A DNA stretch of 64,000 bases. Source: JAUHXS01 sp965213575. GTDB lineage: Bacteria; Bacteroidota; Bacteroidia; Chitinophagales; JAUHXS01. A model generated the notes under the pieces. That model had not been told where the DNA came from. It made no database searches and worked only from the letters and a program-made list of their open reading frames with translations. Below, piece after piece: positions 8,215 through 18,886 of the stretch (its first letter is position 1; the number at the start of each line of letters is the position of its first letter). A program made the position numbers and the translations under genes. Location: contig CBDBZN010000003.1 in assembly GCA_965213575.1 (NCBI GenBank), positions 1 to 64,000 on the forward strand, given 5' to 3'.

Positions 8215-11200
8215 ATGAAAAATATCAACAAATTAAGCCTTATCTGTGGCTGGGTAGTTTTTTTACTTGCTAGTGTTATTTACTTGATTACGATAGAAGA
8301 TAGTGTGAGTTTTTGGGATTGTGGAGAGTTTATATCCGGTTCATATAAATTGCAAGTTGTTCACCCACCGGGTGCGCCTACTTTTTTATTAATTGGAAGA
8401 ATTTTTACACTCTTTGCTGGAGGTAATGTAGAATTGGTTCCTGTTACAGTTAATGCCTTATCAGCAATATCCAGCGCATTTGTAGTAACATTTATTTTTT
8501 GGTCTATTGTAATGCTGGCTAAAAAAATTGTTATCAGAGTCAACGATGAATATACCACGTCAGATACTATTGCTATATTAGGTACTGCATTTGTTGGTGC
8601 GATGACCGCTACTTTTTGTGACTCATTTTGGTTTTCTGCTGTAGAAGGTGAAGTTTACGCGCTATCGTTTTGCTTTAGTTTTATGGTGTTTTGGGCTATT
8701 TTAAAATGGGATACGATTGCTGATGAACCTTATGCAGATCGTTGGCTGATTTTAATAGCATTTATTATTGGTGTTTCCAGTGGGGTGCATCTATTAAGTT
8801 TATTGGCACTCCCTGCAGTTACTTTTGTGTATTATTTTAGAAGGTATAAAACTACACCCATTGGAGCTTTAAAAGCATTCGTTATCATGGGGGCTATTTT
8901 GTTCTTTATTTTGAATATAATTATTATGGGCATACCGGGTATGATGGCGTTTATGGACAGATTGTTCGTTAATACGTTTGGACTTCCATTTAACTCAGGC
9001 GTATATTTCTTTATTATCTTACTAACAGGCCTAATTATTTTCGGGATTCATTATGCTGTGAAGAAAAGAAAAGAAGCTTTATATAAAGGCATGATCGCTT
9101 TCGCGATGATATTAATAGGTTATTCTTCTTATACCATGGTAGTTATCAGGGCAAATGCAGAACCTGCCATTAATATGAGTGACCCGGCAGATCCATATAG
9201 CTTAGCGTCTTATTTAAATAGAGAGCAATATGGTGAACGCCCATTACTATATGGCCCAATTTATACTTCACAAAGAATTGGAATAGAAGAAAAAGGCAAC
9301 AGATACTATAAGGCGGAAGATGAATATAAGATTTCAGGTAAAGACAGGGTACCAACTTATGCCAGCAAAGACAAAATGTTCTTCCCAAGGATATATTCTC
9401 AACAAAGTAAAGATCAACAAGGTTACAGGTATTGGCTTGGATTAAAAGAAGGAGAAAAACCTGACTTCGGTGATAACCTTAAATTTTTCTTCCGGTATCA
9501 AATCGGTTATATGTATTTCCGATATTTCTTTTGGAATTTTATTGGTAGGCAGAATGATGCCCAAGGATTAAACGGAAGTTTAAAAGAAGGAAATTGGATC
9601 TCAGGAATTCCTTTTATTGATGGTGCACGGCTAGCTTCACAAGATAATTTGCCGGATTCCATCAAAAATGATAAAGCCAGAAATAAATTCTATTTTCTTC
9701 CATTAATACTAGGGTTAATTGGCTTATTCTTTATGTATAGTAGAGACAGAAAAGTGTTTTCAGTAGTAATGTTGCTATTTTTATTTACCGGATTAATGAT
9801 CCTTATAGTAGAATCTAATGAACCACCCATCGAACCCCGAGAGCGAGATTATGCAGTAGCTGGCTCTTTCATAACTTTTGCAATATGGATAGGCTTTGCT
9901 GTCTTAGCCATCTATGAATGGCTAAAAACTAAAAAACTGTCCGGTATGGTAAGTGCATCAGTTGCAATCGGTATTTGCATTGTTGCAGCACCATTTTTGA
10001 TGGGTTTTCAAGGTTGGGATGACCACGATCGTTCTACTAAAAAAACAGCTCGTGACTTTGCCATTAATTATTTAGAATCTTGTGCCCCTAATGCTATTTT
10101 ATTTACCCAAGGCGACAATGACACATACCCTTTATGGTATGCACAAGAGGTAGAAGGGATCAGGCCTGATATTCGTATTATTAATACAAGCTTACTTGCG
10201 GTAGGTTGGTATATTGATAAATTACGTCAAAAAATCAATGAAGCAGATGCAGTGCCCATGTCTATTTCTTCTGAAAAATATATTGGAGATAAAAGGGAGG
10301 TTTGTATTTACAATGAAAATAAAAGGATAAGCACTGATAAATATTTTGATTTAAAGGATGTGATCAAATTTATAGAAAGTGATGACATGCAAACTAAAGT
10401 AAGGTTAAACGGTGGGGGTACGGCTGATTATTATCCAACTAAAAACTTTAGCCTTAAGGTTGATAAAGATAAAATGTTGGCAAATAATGTGGTTACTCCC
10501 GATTTAGCAGATAAGATTGTTCCTGAAGTTAAATGGACACTAAATAAAAATTATATTTATAGAAATGATTTGGTTCTACTAGATATTCTTGCTCAAAATA
10601 ATTGGGAACGGCCTATATATTTTGCTATATCAGTGAGCCCATCTGTTTATCTGGGATTAGAGGATTATTTTCAGTTAGAAGGCTTGACTTATCGTTTAGT
10701 GCCTGTTGAGAATAATACGCCAAAAGGCCAACCGGGAAGGATACATACGGAGATCATGTATGATAATTTAATGAATGATTTTAGATTCGGAAATATGGAT
10801 GAGGATTGTATTTTTATCGATCACGGTACCTTACGGATGACATATAATCTTAGAAATAACTATGCGCGATTAGCTGAACAACTAATTCGAGAAAGGAAAA
10901 ATGAAAAAGCGATAGCCTTACTTGACAGGTGTATAGAAGGCATGCCTCATAAAAATGTTCCGTTTAATGTATACATGGTTTCTATTCCCAGGCTTTATTA
11001 TCAAGCAGGAAGTCCTGAAAAAGCCAGACCTTTAGTCTCTAAATTATTAGCTATATCAGAAGACAATCTGGATTATTATTTAGGTTTGGATCAGAAAGGA
11101 GTGAAAATCTATGAACGAGAAATTCAAGAATCTTTTGCAATTATACAGGAGCTGGATCGTATGGCTAAGCAGTTTAAAGAGGAGGCATTATCTGAAGATA

Positions 11201-11247
11201 TATCTGCAAAGCTTGAAGAATTAAAGAACCGGGCAGCAAGTCTATAA
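8215..11247 (+). CDS. DUF2723 polytopic membrane protein (GT-C-like, putative protein O-glycosyltransferase)
   Basis: A 1010-residue integral membrane protein. The N-terminal half has about a dozen hydrophobic helices. The first loop carries the DUF2723 signature SFWDCGEFISGSYKLQVVHP, whose acidic residues resemble the catalytic acids of GT-C glycosyltransferases. A large soluble C-terminal region (from about residue 620) includes GDNDTYPLWYAQ and ends in helical TPR-like sequence. The family is characteristic of Bacteroidota; a role in transferring sugars from a lipid donor to secreted proteins is likely but not proven. The stop codon overlaps the rlmB start by one base (TAATG), giving translational coupling. 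Confidence 0.88.
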   Translation: MKNINKLSLICGWVVFLLASVIYLITIEDSVSFWDCGEFISGSYKLQVVHPPGAPTFLLIGRIFTLFAGGNVELVPVTVNALSAISSAFVVTFIFWSIVMLAKKIVIRVNDEYTTSDTIAILGTAFVGAMTATFCDSFWFSAVEGEVYALSFCFSFMVFWAILKWDTIADEPYADRWLILIAFIIGVSSGVHLLSLLALPAVTFVYYFRRYKTTPIGALKAFVIMGAILFFILNIIIMGIPGMMAFMDRLFVNTFGLPFNSGVYFFIILLTGLIIFGIHYAVKKRKEALYKGMIAFAMILIGYSSYTMVVIRANAEPAINMSDPADPYSLASYLNREQYGERPLLYGPIYTSQRIGIEEKGNRYYKAEDEYKISGKDRVPTYASKDKMFFPRIYSQQSKDQQGYRYWLGLKEGEKPDFGDNLKFFFRYQIGYMYFRYFFWNFIGRQNDAQGLNGSLKEGNWISGIPFIDGARLASQDNLPDSIKNDKARNKFYFLPLILGLIGLFFMYSRDRKVFSVVMLLFLFTGLMILIVESNEPPIEPRERDYAVAGSFITFAIWIGFAVLAIYEWLKTKKLSGMVSASVAIGICIVAAPFLMGFQGWDDHDRSTKKTARDFAINYLESCAPNAILFTQGDNDTYPLWYAQEVEGIRPDIRIINTSLLAVGWYIDKLRQKINEADAVPMSISSEKYIGDKREVCIYNENKRISTDKYFDLKDVIKFIESDDMQTKVRLNGGGTADYYPTKNFSLKVDKDKMLANNVVTPDLADKIVPEVKWTLNKNYIYRNDLVLLDILAQNNWERPIYFAISVSPSVYLGLEDYFQLEGLTYRLVPVENNTPKGQPGRIHTEIMYDNLMNDFRFGNMDEDCIFIDHGTLRMTYNLRNNYARLAEQLIRERKNEKAIALLDRCIEGMPHKNVPFNVYMVSIPRLYYQAGSPEKARPLVSKLLAISEDNLDYYLGLDQKGVKIYEREIQESFAIIQELDRMAKQFKEEALSEDISAKLEELKNRAASL

Positions 11248-11996
11248 TGCAGGCTAATAAGAAGCAGGATGATTTTATTTACGGCAGGCATCCTGTTATA
11301 GAAGCGTTGAAGTCAGGTAAGCGTTTTGAAAAAATCCTATTTCAAAAAGGATTAAACAATTCGTTAGAGCAAATTATTCATCTGGCAAAAAGTGCAGCGG
11401 TATATATTCAGTTTGTACCCGTAGAAAAGCTGAATAGAATTACCCGAAAAGCTCATCAAGGTGTAATAGGCTTTACTGCTTTGGTGGATTATTATGAGAT
11501 AGAAGATATCCTTCCACATATTTATGAACGCGGAGAAACACCTTTATTGATTTTACTGGATGGTGTTACAGATGTGCGCAATGTAGGTGCAATTGCTAGA
11601 ACTGTAGCGTGCTCTGGAGCTCATGCATTAATTTTTCCTCAAAAGGGAAGCGCTCAAATCAATTCTGATACGGTAAAAGCTTCAGCAGGTGGAATTAACA
11701 AAATTTATTTATCAAAGGTGAATAGCCTTGAAAAAGCTATTAAATATTTGCAATTAAATGGCCTAAAAGTAATTGCTACAGATATCAGGGGTGCGAAAAA
11801 TATATCTTCTGTAGATTTTTCCGGCCCTTCTGCTATCGTAATGGGAGGCGAAGAAAAAGGCGTGAGTGATGAGGTCGTTCGCTATGTGGATGAAATCTGC
11901 ACAATTCCTATGCCTGGAGAACAACTTTCTTATAATGTTTCTGTGGCTAGCGGCATGGTGCTTTACGAAGCGATGAGGCAACGTATGAATATGTGA
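11247..11996 (+). CDS. rlmB: 23S rRNA (guanosine-2'-O-)methyltransferase RlmB, TrmH/SpoU family
   Basis: A 249-residue SPOUT methyltransferase that methylates the 2'-O of a guanosine in 23S rRNA. An N-terminal substrate-binding domain (about 8-80, starting FIYGRHPVIEAL) precedes the trefoil-knot domain with motif 1 DVRNVGAIAR (109-118), motif 2 VMGGEEKGVS (198-207) and motif 3 IPMPGEQLSYNVSVASG (220-236). Length and motifs match the family. It begins within the DUF2723 stop codon. TrmH-type tRNA specificity is less likely because the N-terminal RlmB domain is present. Confidence 0.92.
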   Translation: MQANKKQDDFIYGRHPVIEALKSGKRFEKILFQKGLNNSLEQIIHLAKSAAVYIQFVPVEKLNRITRKAHQGVIGFTALVDYYEIEDILPHIYERGETPLLILLDGVTDVRNVGAIARTVACSGAHALIFPQKGSAQINSDTVKASAGGINKIYLSKVNSLEKAIKYLQLNGLKVIATDIRGAKNISSVDFSGPSAIVMGGEEKGVSDEVVRYVDEICTIPMPGEQLSYNVSVASGMVLYEAMRQRMNM

Positions 11997-12155
11997 GTTA
12001 CAGATTGACGATTTTAGATTTACGAGGTACGATTTGGTTATAATTTTGAATTTTTAGTTTTGAATTTTAAATTAACCAAGGGTTGAACTTAATACCGATC
12101 GCTCATGTATATCATTATATATCATGTATCATTTTGAACAGATCAGCCTAAGCCC
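11997..12155 (+). repeat. AT-rich intergenic spacer with degenerate TTTACGA-type repeats
   Basis: The spacer contains variations of GATTTTAGATTTACGA and GAATTTTTAGTTTTGAATTT. Similar wording recurs in other spacers of this window (about 20600-20640, 44770-44850, 57590-57650, 60394-60440). I see no gene or clear terminator in it. Confidence 0.5.
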
Positions 12156-13109
12156 TTGAAAAATTTTGTTTCATTTTATGTTTTTATACTAGTAATACTA
12201 CTTAATGGATTCGTACTACGTTGCTATGCACAAGAAGGCGGGTCGATGTATGGGAACCCTGATTCAGTCATTAATGCTCGTTTAATTCCCGTTGCTATAG
12301 GAGGAGGAGTTCTGTATGGTGTAACGATGTATGGCTTATATGAATATTGGTATAAAGATTACGACAAAACATCATTTCATTTTTTTAATGATAATAAAGA
12401 ATGGCAGCAAATGGATAAAATGGGCCATTTATGGACGTCATATGTGGTAAGTAATATTTCAAAAGAAATTTTCAGTTGGACCGGCATTAAAAGAGATAAA
12501 GCAACATGGTTGGGTGCCGGAGTGAGTTTGACATTTTTAACTTCTATCGAAATATTAGATGGCTTTTCTGAAAAATGGGGAGCATCACCGGGTGATATTG
12601 GGTTTAATATATTGGGAACTGGCTTAATGGTCGGGCAAGAATTTTTATGGAAACAGCAAAAGTTAAGGCTTAAAGTATCCGGTTCTTCCAAAGAATACAC
12701 CGGCAGTTTAGAGCAAAGAGGCCGAGATCTATTTGGTGTTTCATGGGCGGAGAGAACCTTGAAAGACTATAATGCTCAAACATATTGGTTAGTTCTGGAT
12801 ATAACGCCCTTTCAAGAAGGGAAGAAATTTTTACCACACTGGCTTAATATTGCAGTAGGGTATGGTGCAGAAGGCATGTTAGGGGGTTTTGATAATGTAT
12901 ATATCCAAGATGGACAAGTTATAGACCGAAGTGATATTACTCGATATAGGCAATATTATCTTTCATTAGATGTTGACTTATCTGCGATTAAAACAAATTC
13001 TAAGATTTTGAAACCTATCTTAAATACATTAAACTTCTTTAAGCAACCACTGCCGACACTAGAATATAATAAAGAGCAGGGTTTTATTTTTCACTTTTTC
13101 TTTTTTTAA
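12156..13109 (+). CDS. DUF2279 family envelope protein
   Basis: A protein of 317 residues starting with TTG at 12156. The N-terminus has a positive residue, a hydrophobic core (FYVFILVILLNGFVL) and a probable cleavage site after CYAQ, so it is secreted. WQQMDKMGHLWTSY near residues 85-98 and SPGDIGFNILGTGLM near 143-157 match the DUF2279/YfiM-like pattern of small helical outer-membrane-associated proteins, followed by a C-terminal region of alternating hydrophobic residues ending in aromatic residues. Function is not established. Its stop overlaps the next ATG by one base (TAATG). Confidence 0.75.
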   Translation: MKNFVSFYVFILVILLNGFVLRCYAQEGGSMYGNPDSVINARLIPVAIGGGVLYGVTMYGLYEYWYKDYDKTSFHFFNDNKEWQQMDKMGHLWTSYVVSNISKEIFSWTGIKRDKATWLGAGVSLTFLTSIEILDGFSEKWGASPGDIGFNILGTGLMVGQEFLWKQQKLRLKVSGSSKEYTGSLEQRGRDLFGVSWAERTLKDYNAQTYWLVLDITPFQEGKKFLPHWLNIAVGYGAEGMLGGFDNVYIQDGQVIDRSDITRYRQYYLSLDVDLSAIKTNSKILKPILNTLNFFKQPLPTLEYNKEQGFIFHFFFF

Positions 13110-13918
13110 TGGAGTTTAATAAGGGAGAGAAAGTAGCTGATCTTTTACCTGATACAGAAAAGGTAATTGCAACCGGAATGCACTTTATTGTATATCCTGA
13201 TAATGATGTGCTGCGTTTATATCTAGCTAATAATACCTCGTTAACCGTAAGTGTCGATTTTTCTGTAACTATTTCTGATAATGTTAAGCATTTAAATATT
13301 AATTGTGATACCAGGTCAATCACTTATCTTGACAAGCTGTCTCTAGATAGTTTTAATGATAACCCTCGCTTTGAATTTATAGTCACTGATAAAAAAGCAA
13401 ATAATTCTGTTAAGTATCCTATTAAAATCCGTAAAAGTAATTATTTTAAAAAGCTTGTTTATAATGACGTTTTTGGAGGCAAAGTGTATTTGGTTTTAGT
13501 CTATAAGGAATTGAAAACTAAATTGGAGGAGGTCGACCTTACTCCATTACGACGTAGCTTCAATAAAAAGTCTTTACCCACATCCAAAAAAAATAGTCAA
13601 AAAGAAGATATAAAAAGTCGTTTTCGATTGGTAGGCACAGAAGTAGCCATAGATTTACATATTGAAAAGTTGCTTCCCGATCATCAGAGTATGAGTAATT
13701 TTGAAATCATAAATTATCAAATTAATTATCTTCATACCTGCATTAATGAATCTATTATAAATGATATTAAAAAATTATCTGTAATTCATGGATTGGGGAA
13801 AGGCGTATTAAGGCAGCGTGTACATGAAGTATTAAAAGAATACGAACAGGTGGAATATTTCGTTAATCAATATGATCCTAAATATGGATTTGGCGCGACT
13901 TTTGTGTTCTTTAAGTAA
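13109..13918 (+). CDS. DUF2027 and Smr domain protein
   Basis: A 269-residue protein. The N-terminal 150 residues follow the DUF2027 pattern seen only in Bacteroidota; the C-terminal domain (about 177-269) is an Smr domain with the DLHIEKL and IHGLGKGVLRQRVHEVL motifs (HGxGxG). Smr domains bind or nick nucleic acids, often on stalled ribosomes. It lies directly upstream of rnpB with 1 nt between the stop codon and the RNA 5' end, so RNase P RNA may be partly made by processing of a read-through transcript; that is inference. Confidence 0.87.
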   Translation: MEFNKGEKVADLLPDTEKVIATGMHFIVYPDNDVLRLYLANNTSLTVSVDFSVTISDNVKHLNINCDTRSITYLDKLSLDSFNDNPRFEFIVTDKKANNSVKYPIKIRKSNYFKKLVYNDVFGGKVYLVLVYKELKTKLEEVDLTPLRRSFNKKSLPTSKKNSQKEDIKSRFRLVGTEVAIDLHIEKLLPDHQSMSNFEIINYQINYLHTCINESIINDIKKLSVIHGLGKGVLRQRVHEVLKEYEQVEYFVNQYDPKYGFGATFVFFK

Positions 13919-13919
13919 T

Positions 13920-14278
13920 GATCGTAAGCCGCTCTATCGCTCCGCTTTAGCGGGGAGGAAAGTCCGGACAACTAAGAGCGCCATGCCTCCTAACAGGAGG
14001 ATTCTGCTTTAGCGGAATAGCTAGTGTTACAGAAAATAACCGCCCCGGTTAATCGGGGTAAGGGTGAAAAGGTGAGGTAAGAGCTCACCGGTATCGATAG
14101 TAATGCCGATAGCCGAACAAACCTCATGGGTTGAAAGGCCATGTATATCAACAATTAAGGGCTGCTCGTCCAATGTTGAGGGGTAGGCCGATAGACTCCA
14201 ACAGTGATGCTGGAGCTAGATAAATGATAGAGATCCCGCATAGCGGGAAAACAGAATCCGGCTTATAGGCTTACGATC
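13920..14278 (+). ncRNA. rnpB: RNase P RNA, class A
   Basis: About 359 nt. The 5' end GATCGTAAGCC pairs perfectly with the 3' end GGCTTACGATC to form helix P1. Conserved blocks are visible in the right order: GAGGAAAGTCCGG, ACAGAAAATAACCGCC, GGTAAGGGTGAAAAGG and ACAGAATCCGGCTTATAGGC. Together they form the catalytic core that matures tRNA 5' ends. It lies just after the Smr gene; I could not define its own promoter. Confidence 0.95.
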
Positions 14279-14395
14279 TTATTTATGTCTATTACAAAGA
14301 CCTTTTGGGATTAATTTTAACCAAGTACATCAAAGAATGTATATTTTGTTAAATTTGTTAATTCCAAACAATGGTATAGATAAATTTTAAGCTAT

Positions 14396-15100
14396 ATGGA
14401 CTATATAAAACATTTCTTTATATCTCTAACCATAGCTTTTTCACTCAATAGCTACGCCCAATTAGATACCGTAATTGTCAAAATCAAAGATGTTGAGCAT
14501 TTTCAAGTTACTAAAGACGGTATGGTATTGGAAGAAGGTATGTACGCGAACGGGAAAAAAGAAGGAGTTTGGAAACAGTATACTAATACCGGTGCTCTAT
14601 CTAAAATAATTACTTATCGAAATGATAAATTGCAAGGCGCTACTTTTGAAGTAAACGATAAAGGATTCATTACAAAAGAAATTAATTATCTGGATGGCGA
14701 AAGATATGGAGCTACGCGTACTTTTACATACGATAAATACTCGAAGGAGCCGGCAGCTTTAGCTTCTGTAGAAACTTACGACCAAGACAAACTAGATGGA
14801 TATAAAAGAAAAAATTATCCAAAGAAAACAACTCCACAAGAAGAAGGATATTGGAAAGATGGGGAGCGGAATGGACTTACAAAATGGTATTATGAAAATG
14901 GGGGGATTTTAGGAGAGTTTACTTATAAAAGCGGTGATTTAGATGGCCCATATAAAGCTTATCATGAAAATGGAAAACTAAGAGAAGAAGGACAATATAT
15001 TGCGAATGAAAAAGATGGAGTTTGGAAAGAATATAATGAAGAAGGAAAATTAATAAGTACTACAAAGTATAAAAACGGCGAAGTAAAATCTAAAAAATAA
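14396..15100 (+). CDS. Secreted MORN-repeat (YwqK-like) protein
   Basis: A protein of 234 residues with a signal peptide (FFISLTIAFSLNSYAQ, cleavage near residue 22). The rest is a ladder of MORN_2-type units of about 22-24 residues, e.g. YANGKKEGVWKQYTNTGAL, GYWKDGERNGLTKWYYENG and YHENGKLREEGQY. Such proteins are often annotated as YwqK antitoxin-like, but there is no toxin neighbour here, so a structural or surface role is more likely. It ends 6 nt before the response-regulator gene, suggesting co-transcription. Confidence 0.85.
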   Translation: MDYIKHFFISLTIAFSLNSYAQLDTVIVKIKDVEHFQVTKDGMVLEEGMYANGKKEGVWKQYTNTGALSKIITYRNDKLQGATFEVNDKGFITKEINYLDGERYGATRTFTYDKYSKEPAALASVETYDQDKLDGYKRKNYPKKTTPQEEGYWKDGERNGLTKWYYENGGILGEFTYKSGDLDGPYKAYHENGKLREEGQYIANEKDGVWKEYNEEGKLISTTKYKNGEVKSKK

Positions 15101-15106
15101 ACATCT

Positions 15107-16468
15107 ATGCCTAATGTACTCATCATTGACGATGAAAAAGCGATTCGTAAAAGCTTACGAGAAATTCTGGAATATGAAAGCTACAAAGTAGAAGAGGCAG
15201 ATAGTGGCCAAGCCGGATTGAAGTTGATCAAAGAAAACGCTTTTGATATCGTTTTGTTAGATATTAAAATGCCTCATATGGATGGTATGGAAGTACTGGA
15301 AAAGCTTCGAGAGATGGAAGAAGACTTGCCGGTTATTATGATATCAGGACATGGAAATGAAGAAACAGCTGTAGAAGCAGTCAAAAAGGGAGCATTTGAT
15401 TTTATTTCTAAGCCCCCAGATTTAAATCGTCTATTAATTACTATCCGCAATGCGCAAGATAAGACTCACTTGATTACTGAAACAAAAGTCTTAAAAAGAA
15501 AAATCAGTAAAACACGGGAAATTATAGGAGAGTCTCCGGCTATTCAGAAAGTCATAGAAACAATAGACAGAGTAGCACCCACTGATGCAAGAGTCTTGGT
15601 AACAGGAGAAAATGGTTCCGGTAAAGAGCTTGTTGCAAGATGGATCCATGAAAAAAGTAATCGTGCAAATGGACCTTTTGTAGAAGTAAACTGTGCAGCT
15701 ATACCTTCAGAACTTATAGAAAGTGAGTTATTTGGCCATGAAAAAGGAGCATTTACTTCTGCTTTAAAACAACGTGTAGGCAAATTTGAGCAAGCTAATG
15801 ATGGCACACTTTTTTTAGATGAGATTGGTGACATGAGCTTGTCTGCACAGGCTAAAGTATTGAGAGCTTTGCAAGAAAACAAGATTACTAGAGTAGGAGG
15901 CGAGAAAGATATCACAGTAAATGTCAGGATTATTGCTGCTACAAATAAAGACTTGATCAAAGAGATCGATGAAAGCAATTTCAGAATGGACCTTTATCAT
16001 AGGTTAAGTGTGATACTCATTCATGTCCCTTCATTAAATGAACGTACCGGAGATATCCCGTTATTAGCTGAAAAGTTTGTGAAGGAAATATGTGAAGATT
16101 ATAGTATTCCCCGTAAAGTAATCACTACTGATGCATTAGAAGCTTTACAAAATGTTAATTGGACCGGAAATATTCGAGAATTAAGAAACGTGATAGAACG
16201 ACTCATCATTTTGAGTGGTGAAAAGATTACTCAGCAAGATGTTAATAATAATGTAGTTATGTCAGATGCCAAGCATTTCTCAGATGATGTGTTTGGTAAA
16301 TATAGCAAGTTTCAAGATTTTAAAGATCATATGGAGTGTATGTTCATTGAACATAAATTAATGAAAAACGACTGGAATGTATCTAAAACAGCAGAAGAGA
16401 TAGACATTCAAAGAAGCCATTTATATAATAAAATAGAAAAATTCGGATTGAAGCGTGTTAATGCATAG
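15107..16468 (+). CDS. NtrC-family sigma-54-dependent response regulator
   Basis: A 453-residue regulator with three domains: a receiver (1-120, phospho-acceptor D52 in VLLDIKMP), an AAA+ domain (about 137-365, Walker A GENGSGKE at 167-174, Walker B TLFLDEIGDMS) and a Fis-type helix-turn-helix (about 415-450, WNVSKTAEEIDIQRSHLYNKI). The sigma-54-contacting loop reads GAFTSA (214-219) instead of the canonical GAFTGA; from memory this variant is not rare in Bacteroidota. No sensor kinase is adjacent, so the signal is unknown. Confidence 0.92.
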   Translation: MPNVLIIDDEKAIRKSLREILEYESYKVEEADSGQAGLKLIKENAFDIVLLDIKMPHMDGMEVLEKLREMEEDLPVIMISGHGNEETAVEAVKKGAFDFISKPPDLNRLLITIRNAQDKTHLITETKVLKRKISKTREIIGESPAIQKVIETIDRVAPTDARVLVTGENGSGKELVARWIHEKSNRANGPFVEVNCAAIPSELIESELFGHEKGAFTSALKQRVGKFEQANDGTLFLDEIGDMSLSAQAKVLRALQENKITRVGGEKDITVNVRIIAATNKDLIKEIDESNFRMDLYHRLSVILIHVPSLNERTGDIPLLAEKFVKEICEDYSIPRKVITTDALEALQNVNWTGNIRELRNVIERLIILSGEKITQQDVNNNVVMSDAKHFSDDVFGKYSKFQDFKDHMECMFIEHKLMKNDWNVSKTAEEIDIQRSHLYNKIEKFGLKRVNA

Positions 16469-16473
16469 GGTAT

Positions 16474-18810
16474 TTATTTAATTATTTGAATCGTTCCTAT
16501 TTGCTCAATCGTTTTTCCGTTTAAGTAACTTCCTGTAATATAGTATGTGAGAATTTGGGAATAATCCTCATTGGCAGAAATAGGACTCCAAGTTTTAGTG
16601 ATGTCATTTGTACTCCATATTTTCTTCCCCCATCGATTATATAATAAAAATGAAATTTCTGCAATACCAGAAAAATTAAATCTTAATTCATTATTGTTTG
16701 AGCTACTGGCTATTGCAATTGCATTAGGAATGAATAGATAATATTCAACTTCTATAGGTGGAGATGGCGGAATTGGAGGAATAATAGTATCACAATTTAT
16801 TGTATCTACCGTTATTTCTTTAAAGACTTCACAGCCTTCTTGAGATATAGTAAGAGAATAAATCCCCGGTTCTGTTACATTGATAAATGGAGTGTTTTCT
16901 CCGGTAGACCAATTATATAATACTCCGTCTATTTGCTTTCCAATGATCACACTATCATTATGACATAGTGTAGTATCACGAAGTTCGTCTAAAGCAATAA
17001 CATCTACTACAGTTATTGTTAAAGTATCTGTCCTGCAAAAAGCTAGATTAAGAGGAATTAATGTATATTGACTGGTTGAAGTAGGAGAGACTATCATAGA
17101 GTCTTCATTACCTAAAACATTTTGTTGGGTCACTTATTTCAATCCATCCAAAGCTCCCTGTGGGGAGGTTGTATGGAAAAATTAGTATTATTGAATCGCC
17201 TTTACACAAAGCTGAATCACTGGCTGAAAGCTGTACATTAGCAATGGTAGGCGTAAATTCAGAAGTATTATTAGTAGTAGATGTTGCAGTAGCTGTTAGG
17301 TTACAAAGTATCTGTAAAGTTTCCGGATAATGACCAATTTCCGATATTATCAGTTATTGTGGTTCCAATATAAGTCTGCCCTTGTGGAAAGTTATTTCCA
17401 GAATGATTATAATATAATTCTACAGAATCTCCCGGATTAGCTGTTCCTGAAATAAGTGTATCGCTTCTATGGTTAAATAATGGAAATGGATATTCGTCAT
17501 TCCCTCCATTGTTTAAAGAAATACCTTCTAAGTCATTATTATAAAAAAGATTTCGTCTAATAGGATTAAAATCAGCTGTTGGAGAGGAGATTCTGATTCC
17601 ATCTCCCGTGTTAAAAGCAATTATATTGGAGTTGTTACCGTCTGAAGTACCAATTTTACATCCTGTAATTCGACTATCGTCATTAAATAATATACCAGCG
17701 TTCATATTTCCAAAATTAAGCACACCATTCGTATCAGTGCCAATATAATTTTGGTAAATAAATATATTTGAAACAGTATCTGATAACAAAATGCCAGTGT
17801 TTTGATAAGCAATTATGTTCTTATTGACCAATACATTTTTAACAGCATCGCTAAGGGCAATTCCCGGGCCTGCATTACCCATATTAACAGTTAAAGAAGA
17901 ATCTATACCTATATGATTATTTTCAATAGCTACATTTCTAGTAGTTCCGCTTATAGAAATGCTTCCGGATATACTACTCCCTATATAGTTTTTACCATTG
18001 AAATTTGGGCGACCTATTTGAATTCCTTCTGATGTCCCCGTTATTTTAATACCATTTAAAAGATTAGGAAGCGGTATGTCTCCGGTTACATTCATCCCAA
18101 TTTTATTTTTAAAAAATTTTAACATCCCCTGTATTAACAATATGGATACCGCTGGAACGATTTTTGGATATTACATTATTGTTTATATCTACTCCCTCAC
18201 TGTCTTCTAATCTAATTCCATTTAATGCATTACCCCTATCATTTTCTCCAATTGAATCTGTACCGATAAAATTATTTTCAATTTTGAGATCCATCACCAT
18301 CCTTGCTTTTATTCCATTACGTTGATTGTCAGAAATAACACAAAATTGAACAATCGATTGATCTATCATATCGCCATCGATATTTTCATGAAAAACAATT
18401 CCATTGCCAAAGTTTCCTGCCAAACTTTTAAAATTCTTTATTTCTACTCCTGAAATTTCGCAGCCTGAAACGGCAATTTCTAATCCATCTCCAATTATTC
18501 CATTTCCATCAATTATAATTTTACGTCCACTACCTACATATCCATTGTTTGGCTGACTTCTGCCTTCTATGCTAGTTCCTTGAGCATCTTCTTCAATGAG
18601 AGCAGGAAGAGGTGATAATAAAATAATTCTATGAGGAGGTGTTCCTGGTATATCAAAATCAATGCTAGTGCCATTCATATTTGCTTCCTCCATCGCTGCT
18701 CTTAGAGATCCTATACCGCTATCATTAGTATTGATAACCGTCACTCCAAAAGAAAAAAATACTTGGTTAATAAAGAAAATAGTTAGAAGTAAGTATGATA
18801 TCGATTTCAT
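16474..18810 (-). CDS. Secreted parallel beta-helix protein with gliding-motility/T9SS C-terminal domain; three frameshifts
   Basis: Three overlapping frames together encode one cell-surface protein of about 778 residues: a signal peptide (start 18810, ISYLLLTIFFINQVFFSFG), right-handed beta-helix repeats with many N-G-I and I-x-N-x-I-G units, a PKD-like linker region (SPTSTSQYTL), a second Ig-like segment and a C-terminal CHU_C/gliding-motility domain (LLYNRWGKKIWS) that directs type IX secretion. The frames join if one base is removed near 18111-18116 (T6), 17305-17307 (T3) and 17120-17129. The N-terminal INTNDSGIGSLRAA matches known choice-of-anchor/CSLREA-like starts. Either assembly errors or a decaying gene. 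Confidence 0.75.
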
Positions 18811-18886
18811 ATTCATTAATTTAGGCATTAAGATAAGTTAGTGAAAAATCGCTTGATTTTAAAATATAGCTTTATTAAAATATTCT

